A stretch of DNA of 64,000 nucleotides, from NCBI RefSeq assembly GCF_009649785.1, contig NZ_WJOK01000010.1, positions 119,416-183,415 on the forward strand, given 5' to 3'. Under the pieces are notes generated by a model that made no database searches, was not told where the DNA came from, and worked only from the letters and a program-made list of their open reading frames with translations. Shown here in pieces: positions 54,405 to 62,637 of the stretch (the first letter of the stretch is position 1; the number at the start of each line of letters is the position of its first letter). The stretch is from Agrobacterium tumefaciens. GTDB taxonomy: Bacteria > Pseudomonadota > Alphaproteobacteria > Rhizobiales > Rhizobiaceae. A program made the translations under genes and the position numbers.

Positions 54405-54417
54405 TTTCGTACCCTTT

Positions 54418-54439
54418 CAGGTCATCGCCGCGTGACCTG
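54418..54439. promoter_or_regulatory. Inverted repeat between the HxlR and oxidoreductase genes
   Basis: CAGGTCA (54418-54424) and TGACCTG (54433-54439) are perfect inverted copies 8 bp apart, just upstream of the HxlR start. It is a candidate HxlR operator controlling one or both divergent genes. Confidence 0.55.
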
Positions 54440-54540
54440 ATCAGCGTCGGCTGACTTCTTGCAGCCGGGGCTGCGATACCATAGCTTCCCCTGGCGGTCT
54501 ATTATCTAGACCTATAACGATGCCTATAAAGGAAAAAGCC

Positions 54541-55152
54541 ATGGCTAAAATCGCGCTCATCGGAGCCTCCGGCAATGCCGGATCCCGTATTCTGAAGGAA
54601 CTTTCCGACCGGGGGCACCAGGTGACGGCGATCGCCCGCAACCCTGAAAAGATCGCCAGCCTGCCGAACGTAGTGGCAAAAAAGGGCGATGTCTTCGATC
54701 AGGCAGGGCTTTCGGAACTGCTTAAGGGTCACGATGCCGTGATCAGCGCCGTGCACTTCACTGCGAGCGATCCGGTGACGCTGATCGAGGCCGTCCGTGC
54801 CTCGGGCGTTTCCCGTTATCTCGTCGTGGGTGGCGCCGGCAGCCTTGAAATTGCGCCGGGCCAGCGCGTGGTTGACCTGCCGGACTTCCCGGCCGCCTAC
54901 AAGGCCGAGGCGACCAAGGGAGCGGAGTTTCTGGACCGTCTGAAAGGGGAAAGGCAGCTCGACTGGACCTTCCTGTCGCCATCGGCCGAATTCGTGCCGG
55001 GGGAAAGAACGGGCAAATTCCGTATCGGCAAGGACAGCCTTTTGAGCAACGAAGCTGGCAGCCGCATTTCCTTTGAAGACTACGCCATCGCGCTTGTCGA
55101 TGAAATCGAAAAGCCGCAGCATTCCCGCCAGCGTTTCACCGTCGGTTACTGA
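54541..55152 (+). CDS. NAD(P)-dependent oxidoreductase (NmrA-like SDR)
   Basis: A 203-residue atypical SDR. The N-terminal cofactor motif is IALIGASGNAGSRILKEL. Later motifs are VISAVHF, SRYLVVGGAGSLE and WTFLSPSAEFVPGERTGKF. The ATG at 54541 has AAAGGAA upstream. It is divergent from the HxlR regulator and 12 bp upstream of a secreted SnoaL-like gene, so an operon of two genes under HxlR control is likely. The substrate is unknown. Confidence 0.9.
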   Translation: MAKIALIGASGNAGSRILKELSDRGHQVTAIARNPEKIASLPNVVAKKGDVFDQAGLSELLKGHDAVISAVHFTASDPVTLIEAVRASGVSRYLVVGGAGSLEIAPGQRVVDLPDFPAAYKAEATKGAEFLDRLKGERQLDWTFLSPSAEFVPGERTGKFRIGKDSLLSNEAGSRISFEDYAIALVDEIEKPQHSRQRFTVGY

Positions 55153-55164
55153 GAGGTCTCATCC

Positions 55165-55641
55165 ATGAATTTCATGACACGTCGTCTTGCCATCGCTGCT
55201 CTTGCCCTCGCGCCCGCGCTGATGGCCGCGCCCGTTCTGGCGGAAACCGCCAAGCGCGATCTGGTTCAGGAAGAAGCCAACCGCAAGCTGGTGATCGATT
55301 TTTACGACATCGTCTTCAACAAGCACGAGGTGGCGAAGGGCGCTGCCGTCATCGTTGACAGCTACAAGCAGCACAATCCGATGGTGCCTGATGGCAAGAA
55401 GCCATTCGTCGACTATTTCACCGGCTTCTTCAAGGAAAACCCGCAGGCGAAATCCCGGATCGTGCGCAGCGCCACGGATGGAGATCTGGTTTATCTGCAC
55501 ATCCATTCCACGGATAAAGAGGGTGCTCGCGGAGCCGCCATCGTCGATATTTTCAGGGTCACCGACGGCAAGATTACCGAACATTGGGACGTGATCCAGC
55601 CGGTTCCGGAAAAGGCTGCAAACAATAATACGATGTTCTAG
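55165..55641 (+). CDS. Secreted SnoaL/NTF2-like protein
   Basis: A 158-residue exported protein with a signal peptide at residues 1 to about 26 (RLAIAALALAPALMAAPVLA). The mature part, NRKLVIDFYDIVFNKHEVAKGAAVIVDSYKQHNP...GKITEHWDVIQPVPE, is a SnoaL-like polyketide-cyclase fold. It is the second gene of the oxidoreductase operon. Its TAG stop is formed by the first bases of an intergenic repeat. Confidence 0.88.
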   Translation: MNFMTRRLAIAALALAPALMAAPVLAETAKRDLVQEEANRKLVIDFYDIVFNKHEVAKGAAVIVDSYKQHNPMVPDGKKPFVDYFTGFFKENPQAKSRIVRSATDGDLVYLHIHSTDKEGARGAAIVDIFRVTDGKITEHWDVIQPVPEKAANNNTMF

Positions 55642-55745
55642 AGCATTTCCAGTAAAAGTGCGTAGCGGTTTTACGTCCGGAAAATTCGTAGAAACAAACA
55701 GTTAGAGCACGTCAAACGATTCTGTTTAAACAGGACGTGCTCTAA
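55639..55745. repeat. Palindromic intergenic repeat (second copy)
   Basis: It begins TAGAGCATTTCC, like the repeat at 12081, and ends with a hairpin AGAGCACGTC...GACGTGCTCT. It contains CGGTTTTACGTCCGGAAAA. It directly abuts the preceding gene and provides its stop codon. Confidence 0.7.
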
Positions 55746-55782
55746 GGCCAAGCTTCTGCCAACCGCCCGGAATTCAGAAGGG

Positions 55783-55816
55783 CACGGCCGGGGGATATCT
55801 CCCGGCCGTGTTTTTT
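55783..55816 (+). terminator. Intrinsic terminator
   Basis: A perfect 10-bp stem CACGGCCGGG/CCCGGCCGTG (55783-55792, 55801-55810) is followed by six T residues. It ends the rightward oxidoreductase/SnoaL-like operon. Confidence 0.88.
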
Positions 55817-55817
55817 G

Positions 55818-57182
55818 TCAGGCAGCGCGTTGCTTTTCGCGGGACTGCACGATCAGATCCAGAACAAGCATCACCAGCAGGCTTGCGCCGACCAGCGGGA
55901 ACAGGATGCCACCGATGGCGAGCAGCGCCAGCAGGCCGCGCAAGACGCGTTTATCCTGCGGCAATGGTGGCACGCCGAGTGAACCTCTGGGGCGTCGTTT
56001 CCACCACATGATGCCGGCGGAGACGGCAAGCAGGACGATGCCGACACAGGCTGCCAGCAACACGATCTGGTTGGCGAGGCCGAATTGTTGGCCCATATGC
56101 ACGTTGATCCCCCATTCCAGCGCCTTTCCAAGCGGACCGTAGTCGGAATAGCTCATGTCGATCAGCGGTTTGCCGCTATATTGATCGAGATGGACGACGC
56201 GCTGCTTTGAAAGGTCGTCGGGATAGACGGAGCCGCTATAGACGCCTGTCGATTTGGTCGGCAGCACGACGGTATAACCAGGGGCAAGACCGAGCCCGTC
56301 GAAACGCGCGATGGCCGCATCTATTCCGATTGGTTGCCCGGTGGCGGATGCGGAGGATTCCGGGATTTTCGCCTGCTCCAGTGACCAGCTGGTCTTGGCC
56401 ATGTGATCGAGATGTTCGCCGGACATTGGAACATCGGTCCGCACGCCTGCCGGATATCCGAAATTGCTGCCATTTGCCCATTCGTTGACCTTGGCGCCCC
56501 ACACGCCCGACCAGGGCATTCCGGTGACTGCTAGAAATACGATGAAAAAGCCGACGAAAATGCCGGTGACGGCATGGGTATCGCGCCAGAAGACGCGTTT
56601 TTTCGGCGTGCCGCGCACGGTCAAGACACCGCCGCTCTGCTTCCTAGGCCACCACAGATAGATGCCGGTGGCGACGAGCAGGATGGACCAGCCGGCGGCG
56701 ATCTCGATCAGATAGCGGGTATAGGCGCCGAAATATTTCAGGCTGTGGATGTAGCGGATCGTCCACATGATGGTGCCACGATCCGGCAGCGAACCGGCAA
56801 CCTGCCCGGTATAGGTGTTGACGTAGACGGCGCGTTTCCCTTCGGCCGTACTGACGGTAATTTCCGTCGAGGCACCCGGATCGCCTGGCGTGGTGTATTT
56901 CACAGCAGTGCCGGGAACGGCCGCAACGGCTGCGGCGAGAATATCGGAGGGGGGTGCTTTCGGCACGTTCTGCGCCACTTCGATGCGCTTCAGGTCCGAA
57001 TGAATGAAATTGTCGAATTCGTCCCGGAACAGATAGAGCGCACCGGTGACGGCCAGCGATATCAGAAAGGGCAGTACAAAAAGGCCAGCGTAGAAGTGCC
57101 AGCGCCATACGGCGCGGTACAGGTTGACGGACGAGGATTGCGCAGGCGCGCGCTCGCCCTCGAAAGAGGTCGTAACGGACAT
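55818..57182 (-). CDS. PepSY-associated membrane protein (PepSY_TM)
   Basis: A 454-residue inner-membrane protein with four core transmembrane segments (for example FVLPFLISLAVTGALYLF and VTGIFVGFFIVFLAVTGMP) and a conserved RAVWRWHFYAGLF start. A periplasmic PepSY-like loop follows the first segment, and conserved histidines (WHFYAG, RDTHAVTG, NVHMGQ) may bind haem or metal. These proteins usually accompany siderophore/haem uptake or iron reduction. It lies downstream of a DUF2946 gene, the usual partner. Confidence 0.88.
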   Translation of the reverse strand: MSVTTSFEGERAPAQSSSVNLYRAVWRWHFYAGLFVLPFLISLAVTGALYLFRDEFDNFIHSDLKRIEVAQNVPKAPPSDILAAAVAAVPGTAVKYTTPGDPGASTEITVSTAEGKRAVYVNTYTGQVAGSLPDRGTIMWTIRYIHSLKYFGAYTRYLIEIAAGWSILLVATGIYLWWPRKQSGGVLTVRGTPKKRVFWRDTHAVTGIFVGFFIVFLAVTGMPWSGVWGAKVNEWANGSNFGYPAGVRTDVPMSGEHLDHMAKTSWSLEQAKIPESSASATGQPIGIDAAIARFDGLGLAPGYTVVLPTKSTGVYSGSVYPDDLSKQRVVHLDQYSGKPLIDMSYSDYGPLGKALEWGINVHMGQQFGLANQIVLLAACVGIVLLAVSAGIMWWKRRPRGSLGVPPLPQDKRVLRGLLALLAIGGILFPLVGASLLVMLVLDLIVQSREKQRAA

Positions 57183-57230
57183 GGATGTCTCCGCAGAAAA
57201 GTTGATTTTCCGGCAGGGCCGGATCGCTCT

Positions 57231-57647
57231 TCACATTTGCAGAGAGGGAGGCGGTGCGCGTGGGCGCGATTCCAGATTGGGTGGTGGCGGAGGCAATGCC
57301 GTGTCGCGGTCGAGAAAGTCGACTTCGACGACCCGGACGATCCCGTCCGCACGCTCCACGGGAGTAACGGGAAGAGCGGCGATGGTAACGGAGGCCAGAC
57401 GGCAGAGCGTGCCGCAGCAATTGTCGGCGAGCTTGCCCGCAGGGTTGGAGGCCGGGTTCGGTTTGCCCGAACCGCCTTCGGGCATGTGGCTGGAACAGAT
57501 GATCTCACCGGTCGCCAGCGCGGCTGAGGCCATATTGCCGCTGGTCAGGCCATTCACGAGCCCTTGCAGGAGAAAAAGCAGGACCACCAGCGTGGCGATG
57601 GCGCCAGCCGAACTTCTGTCTTGCATTATCCTGCGAATGAATCCCAT
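57231..57647 (-). CDS. DUF2946-like exported protein
   Basis: A 138-residue protein with an N-terminal membrane/signal segment (AGAIATLVVLLFLLQGLVNG). A CC motif (LADNCCGTLC) and a conserved ICSSHMP resemble DUF2946 proteins. The C-terminus is proline-rich (ALPPPPPNLESRPRAPPP). It is 48 bp upstream of the PepSY_TM gene and probably co-transcribed. Metal handling is plausible. The start may instead be 57626. Confidence 0.78.
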   Translation of the reverse strand: MGFIRRIMQDRSSAGAIATLVVLLFLLQGLVNGLTSGNMASAALATGEIICSSHMPEGGSGKPNPASNPAGKLADNCCGTLCRLASVTIAALPVTPVERADGIVRVVEVDFLDRDTALPPPPPNLESRPRAPPPSLQM

Positions 57648-57746
57648 TGCAGCGAAATGCCATATTTATCGGGCCGTGTCACCGCGACACGATGGCGAAA
57701 GACGAGGCCTGTTTTCAATTATCACCCGGCGTCGGGATGGGAATGT

Positions 57747-58340
57747 TCAGGCCAGCAGGTCGTAGGTCCGGAATATCCAGACTACCTGATAAATCAGGGC
57801 GAAAATGATGAGAAACCTGTGAAAGCGTCGGTTGCCGATGAAAGCCGCCAGTGTGAACAGAACAACGTAAATAGCTGTGCGGATGAGATATTCAGCGCCC
57901 AGCGAGGAGAGGTAGTCCTGTCCCTTCAGCAGCGTATCGCCGATATCCGTGACGAAAAGTGCGGCTAGAAACGCAAAGAACCAGCTTTTACGGGAAAAGA
58001 AATAGTCCTCGTATCCCTTGTATTCCTTCATGTCTGAGGGGAACAGCAACACGCACAGGAAATAGAACAGCGAGCAGAACAGGATCAGGAACAGGAACGC
58101 GCCGAAGCCGAGGACGTGGCTGGTGGCGGAAAGCCGGTGTTCCCACCACCAGAAATGCACGAGCATCAGAAACAGGAACGCCACCCAGCCGATATGCAGG
58201 GGATAGATGCGCTCCTTCTTGGGATGCTGCACGAAACCGGCAAGGCCGGTCAGCAAGCGGGCGAGGCTGAGGCCGACCACCATGCCCATGACGGCGCGGA
58301 TATGCGCATAGGCTTCCGCGGCGTTGACGGCGGCCTCCAT
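57747..58340 (-). CDS. Hypothetical integral membrane protein (197 aa)
   Basis: A 197-residue protein with six predicted transmembrane segments (for example IGWVAFLFLMLVHFWWWEH and FGAFLFLILFCSLFYFLCVL). It starts RAVMGMVVGLSLARLLTGLAG. Not recognised as a named family. It is 6 bp downstream of the thioesterase gene, so the two are one operon. Confidence 0.8.
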   Translation of the reverse strand: MEAAVNAAEAYAHIRAVMGMVVGLSLARLLTGLAGFVQHPKKERIYPLHIGWVAFLFLMLVHFWWWEHRLSATSHVLGFGAFLFLILFCSLFYFLCVLLFPSDMKEYKGYEDYFFSRKSWFFAFLAALFVTDIGDTLLKGQDYLSSLGAEYLIRTAIYVVLFTLAAFIGNRRFHRFLIIFALIYQVVWIFRTYDLLA

Positions 58341-58346
58341 CGCACC

Positions 58347-58739
58347 CTACTCCGTCGGAGGGATGGGCGTCGGTTGCCCGTTTTCGTCCATCGCCACCAT
58401 GATGAACGTTCCGGCAGTGACTTTTTCCAGCTTGTCGTAACGGGAGCGCTGCGCCCAGGCCTCAACCGTCAGCGTGATGGAGGTGCGGCCGAGCCGGGCG
58501 ATATCGGTGTAGATGGACAGCGTGTCGCCGATCTTCACCGGCAACTCGAAAGCCATTTCCTTGACCGCTGCAGTGACCACGCGACAGCGAGACCGCTCCG
58601 CGGCGCGGATGCCGCTGGCCAAGTCCATCTGGGACATGACCCAGCCGCCGAAAATATCACCGGCCGGATTGGCGTCGGCCGGCATTGCTAGCGTCCGCAG
58701 CGTCAGCTCGCCGGTCGGTTTGATGGGCAGGTCGGTCAT
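58347..58739 (-). CDS. Acyl-CoA thioesterase (YciA-like hotdog)
   Basis: A 130-residue hotdog-fold thioesterase. The catalytic segment NPAGDIFGGWVMSQMDLA carries the conserved Asp, and VTAAVKEMAFELPVKIGD and AWAQRS follow. YciA-type enzymes hydrolyse a broad range of acyl-CoAs. The length is normal for the family. Confidence 0.92.
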   Translation of the reverse strand: MTDLPIKPTGELTLRTLAMPADANPAGDIFGGWVMSQMDLASGIRAAERSRCRVVTAAVKEMAFELPVKIGDTLSIYTDIARLGRTSITLTVEAWAQRSRYDKLEKVTAGTFIMVAMDENGQPTPIPPTE

Positions 58740-58815
58740 GTCGAGATTTGCTCCTTGCGAATGTCAAAGGCGCAGCATGCGTTGCGCTTTGTGATTTCGC
58801 AAGGAAGGGTAAGCG

Positions 58816-59703
58816 TCAGGACGACGCTTTGCCCAGAAATTGCTGCGTTGCATAAAGGGCAATGGCCGCCGCATTCGATACGTTGAGCGATTTGATCTCG
58901 CCCGGCATATCGAGACGGGCGAGCGCCGAAACGGTTTCGCGGGTCTTCTGGCGCAGACCCTTGCCTTCGGCTCCCAGCACCAGGGCGATCTTTGCGCCGG
59001 TGAAGGTTTGCTCGATGGGGGCGGGGCCTTCCGAATCCAGACCGACCGAGAAGAAGCCAAGCTTGTGCAGCTCGCCCAATGTATCGGCAAGGTTGGTGAT
59101 CTGGATATAGGGAATGAGTTCCAGTGCGCCGGACGCAGACTTCGCAAGCACGCCTGACTCCGTCGGGCTATGGCGAATGGTGGTGATGACGGCGCCGGCG
59201 TTGAAGGCGACCGCCGAGCGCATGATGGCGCCGACATTGTGCGGGTCGGTAACCTGATCGAGCACGAGGATCAGCGGGCTTTTCTTCAGCGCGTCGAGTT
59301 TCTTGACCGGAAGCGGCCTGGTTTCCAGCATCACGCCCTGATGGATCGCCTCGGGGCCGAGCACCTTGTCGATATCCTGCGGTGAGACAATCTCTACCGG
59401 GAAGGGCTGCGCATCCGCTTCGCCGATATCCAGACGCGCAAAGGCATTCAGGGTAACCGACAGCTTGATGAGTTGCCGTTCAGGATTGGAAAGCGCCGCA
59501 CGCACGGTATGCAGGCCGTAAAGATGGACCTGATCCGGCGCAAGCTGCGGCGGCTTCCAGTCTTCCGCGCCACGATTCCGGCGCTTCGGCTGCTGCGGGG
59601 TCGGAATTTCGCCCCTCTCGCGTTTGGCATCGCGCACGGCACGGCGCAGGGTGGCGTAGTGCGTGTCGCGGGTGGATTTGTCGTTTGGATCGTCTTTGCT
59701 CAT
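58816..59703 (-). CDS. rlmB: 23S rRNA (guanosine-2'-O)-methyltransferase, TrmH family
   Basis: A 295-residue SPOUT methyltransferase modifying G2251 of 23S rRNA. The substrate-binding N-terminal domain (VHLYGLHTVRAALSNPERQ) follows a basic extension of about 50 residues. SPOUT motifs are LVLDQVTDPHNVGAIMRSA (motif 1), VLGAEGKGLRQKT (motif 2) and IKSLNVSNAAAIALY (motif 3, the knot). It is leftward and upstream of two tRNA genes on the other strand. Confidence 0.92.
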   Translation of the reverse strand: MSKDDPNDKSTRDTHYATLRRAVRDAKRERGEIPTPQQPKRRNRGAEDWKPPQLAPDQVHLYGLHTVRAALSNPERQLIKLSVTLNAFARLDIGEADAQPFPVEIVSPQDIDKVLGPEAIHQGVMLETRPLPVKKLDALKKSPLILVLDQVTDPHNVGAIMRSAVAFNAGAVITTIRHSPTESGVLAKSASGALELIPYIQITNLADTLGELHKLGFFSVGLDSEGPAPIEQTFTGAKIALVLGAEGKGLRQKTRETVSALARLDMPGEIKSLNVSNAAAIALYATQQFLGKASS

Positions 59704-59912
59704 GGCGCCTTATATCTCCGGGATGCGACGCACACCAGCCCCCGCGATAATCCACAGGCCTGCAAAGAGGTTTGAATTTTTTCCCGAAAATTCGTGAAAC
59801 GGCGTGTTGACAGAAGCGAACGAGGCCGTCATATACGCGCCACAGACGACGCAACGGCGCTTCGCCGGAGAGAAATCTGAAGAGCTTGGTTGCTCGATCC
59901 TAGCAGATAGCT

Positions 59913-59997
59913 GGAGGGATGCCCGAGTGGTTAAAGGGGACGGACTGTAAATCCGTTGGCTACGCCTACGTTGGTTCAAATCCAACTCCCTCCACCA
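59913..59997 (+). tRNA. tRNA-Tyr (anticodon GTA)
   Basis: An 85-nt class II tRNA with a long variable arm. The acceptor stem is GGAGGGA/TCCCTCC, the anticodon loop is ACTGTAAAT (GTA), the T arm is GGTTCAAATCC, and CCA is encoded. Confidence 0.95.
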
Positions 59998-60023
59998 TTC
60001 TGCGCAGGATCAAAATCACCACC

Positions 60024-60097
60024 GCGGGTATAGCTCAATGGTAGAGCAGCAGCCTTCCAAGCTGAATACGCGGGTTCGATTCCCGCTACCCGCTCCA
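60024..60097 (+). tRNA. tRNA-Gly (anticodon TCC)
   Basis: A 74-nt tRNA. The acceptor stem is GCGGGTA/TACCCGC, the anticodon loop is CTTCCAA (TCC), the T arm is GGGTTCGATTCCC, and CCA is encoded. It lies 26 bp after tRNA-Tyr, so they are probably one transcript. Confidence 0.95.
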
Positions 60098-60167
60098 AAA
60101 CTTCTCAACAAGATCGATAATCTTTGCCTCGCGCCGATGTGCAGCCTCTAACCAGAGTTGGCTGTTT

Positions 60168-60362
60168 TCAGCTCGCCTCCAAGGCCGACTGAATCCGCAT
60201 TTTCTCTGCGTCGAGCTCGCTTAACCTCACCATATGCGCCGTAATTTTCTCAAAGATCGAGGTGCGATCCGCCGTCGACAGGCGTTCAGTGTGGCGCAGG
60301 GCAGTAATGACCTCGATCAGATCAAGTCGCTCTTGCTCAAGTTTTTCAAGATTCCACATCAT
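60168..60362 (-). CDS. Small coiled-coil hypothetical protein (64 aa)
   Basis: A 64-residue, highly charged, all-helical protein (NLEKLEQERLDLIEVITALR). GAGG lies seven bases before the ATG at 60362, which supports translation. Not recognised. Confidence 0.65.
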   Translation of the reverse strand: MMWNLEKLEQERLDLIEVITALRHTERLSTADRTSIFEKITAHMVRLSELDAEKMRIQSALEAS

Positions 60363-60481
60363 CGCGTTTCCTCGCTGGCACGCGCTTCAAACAGCCAACC
60401 CGGATAAAGGTTCAGGTCAATAGAATTTAAAGTAAATTTTATCTTATTGGCTGGGACGCGGTGCGCTGCGGCACGGCTGAA

Positions 60482-60808
60482 TCAATCCGGAGAACGACAT
60501 TGCGTCCGTATGCCGGCGGCTGCCATATAGCTGTTGTCGGTCGGATGGTATGATGCGTAACGCGCTGCACACCATTTTACGTGGTTTATTTCCGATTCTG
60601 AGAGGGCGTAACCGTTGGATGACGCCTCTTCACCCTTGCCCGCGGCAAAGGCGGATGCGGGATAGCCGCGACCGTCGGAATTCTGCGCCTGCTCCTGTTG
60701 TTCGTAGGCCGGTTGTATGAGGCTCAGCGCACTGGCGGGCAAGGTAGAAGCGGTAGATATTGCGACGCCAAGAGCGAGCGCGGAGATAGTCTTCGGCATC
60801 CTCAACAT
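60482..60808 (-). CDS. BA14K-family exported protein
   Basis: A 108-residue protein with a signal peptide (residues 1 to about 28). The BA14K C-terminal signature is HVKWCAARYASYHPTDNSYM followed by AAAGIRTQCRSP, with its two cysteines. The family includes the Brucella 14-kDa immunoreactive protein and is typical of Rhizobiales. GAGG lies eight bases before the start. Confidence 0.88.
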   Translation of the reverse strand: MLRMPKTISALALGVAISTASTLPASALSLIQPAYEQQEQAQNSDGRGYPASAFAAGKGEEASSNGYALSESEINHVKWCAARYASYHPTDNSYMAAAGIRTQCRSPD

Positions 60809-61132
60809 CGATAAATCCTCGTTATTCGTTCGAGATGCTAACGAAAATTAAGGAATTTCGTTCCGATGCAGGGTTGACGTCACACGAATACGTGATTCGT
60901 TGGGCGGTGCTGGCCGTCGTTCGCGTGGCGAGGCGGAGATGCCCCTGGCGGCGGGCTGATTGTGGATATCGATGGTCACTGAGTGATGCAGCCCTCACCG
61001 CGAAAACGCCACGCCCGATGAGCACATTTTGCTCCCCGCCAATTCGACTTTCAGTGCTTGTTGCACTGCTCGTTGACAAGCGGAAAGTCCGGTCGGATAG
61101 TCTGCCGGCAATCATGCACACGGGAGTCTTCG
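60809..61132. other. Non-coding gap of 324 bp
   Basis: It lies between divergent genes for two small exported proteins. Overlapping frames have no Shine-Dalgarno sequence and no family resemblance. No repeat or RNA structure was recognised. Both promoters should be here. Confidence 0.5.
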
Positions 61133-61582
61133 ATGATCAACAGGGTTGTAATTCTCTCATCCTTAGCGCTGCTCGCATCGGCGGCGTTCGTCTCCCCCGC
61201 AGCGGCGCTCACCATGAAAGAGTGCAGCGTGAAATACCAGGCGGCGAAAGCCGACGGGTCCGCGAAGGACGTCAAGTGGAACGACTATCGCGCCAAGTTC
61301 TGCGGTAGCGATGCTGCTGCCGAAAGCGCTGCCGACGACAAGCAAGTTGCGGCTACCACCGACAAAGAACCCGAAAAGGCGACGATAAAGGCTCCGAAGA
61401 GCGTCGTATTTCCGAGCGCTGTCGATAAGAAATATTCAAGCGAGACTCCTGGCAAGGCCCGCCTGAAGACCTGCGTCGATTCTTATCGTAAGAACAAGGA
61501 TGACGGCACGCTCGGCGATCTCAAGTGGATTCAGAAGGGTGGCGGTTACTGGAGCCTGTGCAATACGGCTTTGAAGAGCTGA
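61133..61582 (+). CDS. Exported PsiF-like protein with two repeated units
   Basis: A 149-residue protein with a signal peptide at residues 1-25 (INRVVILSSLALLASAAFVS). The mature chain has two related segments, MKECSVKYQAAKADGSAKDV (about 28-57, ending FC) and LKTCVDSYRKNKDDGTLGDL (about 110-140, ending LC). Each starts with a Cys and ends with a Cys, likely forming two disulphides. They are separated by a charged linker. GGGAG precedes the ATG at 61133. Function unknown. Confidence 0.8.
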   Translation: MINRVVILSSLALLASAAFVSPAAALTMKECSVKYQAAKADGSAKDVKWNDYRAKFCGSDAAAESAADDKQVAATTDKEPEKATIKAPKSVVFPSAVDKKYSSETPGKARLKTCVDSYRKNKDDGTLGDLKWIQKGGGYWSLCNTALKS

Positions 61583-61943
61583 CGCGCTTTTTTGGGGCGG
61601 CGGCTGATCGCCGTTGCCCCAGCAATGACGCGTCATCAGACATCATACCGAAGGACTTAATTTGTCGATTCGGTTGACCGGAGCGTGTCTGAGTCACGTC
61701 CAGAACGACGTGCGGTTTTTCCTGTGCTCTGCAAATCCTGCGGCAAGCGCGGCCCAGCGTTTTCACGCTTACCGGCGGGTTGATATTCACATGGTCAGGC
61801 AACCCCGGTTTCGGGCGGGTAAAATCTGCGAATGGTTTGCGATTCAGCATCTTGATAGAAAGAGTTGATCTTGCGGCTTGATCCGCATCCAGCAATCAAA
61901 CGGTTACGGCTGTCCCTTGGCGGCTGGCCGGCAATGTGGGCGG
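61583..61943. other. Non-coding gap of 361 bp
   Basis: No gene with a Shine-Dalgarno sequence or recognisable product was found on either strand. No repeat or hairpin with a T-run was seen either. Confidence 0.45.
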
Positions 61944-62039
61944 ATGACCAGACGATTTCGAAACTACCTCGCCGTACTCGCCATATCACTACTGATGTGG
62001 ACGTTGGTGCTTGGCGTCATTTATTGGCTGTTTCAATAG
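61944..62039 (+). CDS. Very small single-pass membrane protein (31 aa)
   Basis: A 31-codon frame starting MTRRFRNYLAVLA. A basic N-terminus (three Arg in six residues) is followed by one hydrophobic helix (LAVLAISLLMWTLVLGVIYW). The charge pattern gives a clear N-in orientation. It ends with TAG at 62039. The Shine-Dalgarno sequence is weak (GGGCGG directly before the ATG). The very regular membrane-peptide design argues it is real. Confidence 0.55.
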   Translation: MTRRFRNYLAVLAISLLMWTLVLGVIYWLFQ

Positions 62040-62238
62040 GTCTTGCCGCAGCTTCAGAGCCGAAATGAACCCGCTTGAATGCATATGTTTGACGGCGTAT
62101 CCACGACATGTCTTCGCGGCTGATATTCGGCAAATATTGCCAAAAAAGAATGGACATTGCCCCCGAAGGAGCGGCGGCAGGGCGGTTTTGGGAAACCTTG
62201 CCATGCCGCCGGTCAGCGTTGAATTGCGCGCAGCGCGT

Positions 62239-62352
62239 TCAGCCTAGAACGAGCGCTGTTAAGAGCGCCAGCAGGATTAGTGAGCTTGCAACAGCGCCCA
62301 GCTTCATCCTGCGAAGGCGGCGGGTGCGACCGCCGGTCCAGTCATAAGCCAT
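62239..62352 (-). CDS. Very small single-pass membrane protein (37 aa)
   Basis: A 37-codon frame starting MAYDWTGGRTRRLRRMKLG, then one hydrophobic helix (AVASSLILLALLTALVLG) and TGA. AAAG lies upstream. The strongly basic stretch before the helix and the lack of any other coding option in this region support it. It is convergent with the 31-residue gene. Confidence 0.58.
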   Translation of the reverse strand: MAYDWTGGRTRRLRRMKLGAVASSLILLALLTALVLG

Positions 62353-62581
62353 TGGCAGCTTTACCTTTCTTTTTATTTTTATGACTTATTAACTAGCTCA
62401 CTAGGCTTGCCCGTGGCTGACCTCAATTGCCAAAATCCATAGGCAAAAAATTACGATTTCCCTGTCTTATCCGAATGTTGCAGCGGACGCGGAGACCGAT
62501 TCCCCTGTGCGCCGATTTCACCTGCGCGTGCGCTTGCAATGCTGTGCAGGCAAGGGTGCATTTGTGTGGGTATGAAAAGAA

Positions 62582-62613
62582 AAGGCCCGGAAACTCTCGT
62601 TTTCAGGCCTTTC
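62582..62613 (-). terminator. Intrinsic terminator of the TerC-family gene
   Basis: On the minus strand, AAAGGCCTGAAAAC pairs with GTTTCCGGGCCTTT (one mismatch) around GAGA and is followed by TCTTTT. It lies 25 bases after the stop at 62638. Confidence 0.82.
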
Positions 62614-62637
62614 GGGACGAATATGTGACTGCCAGTC

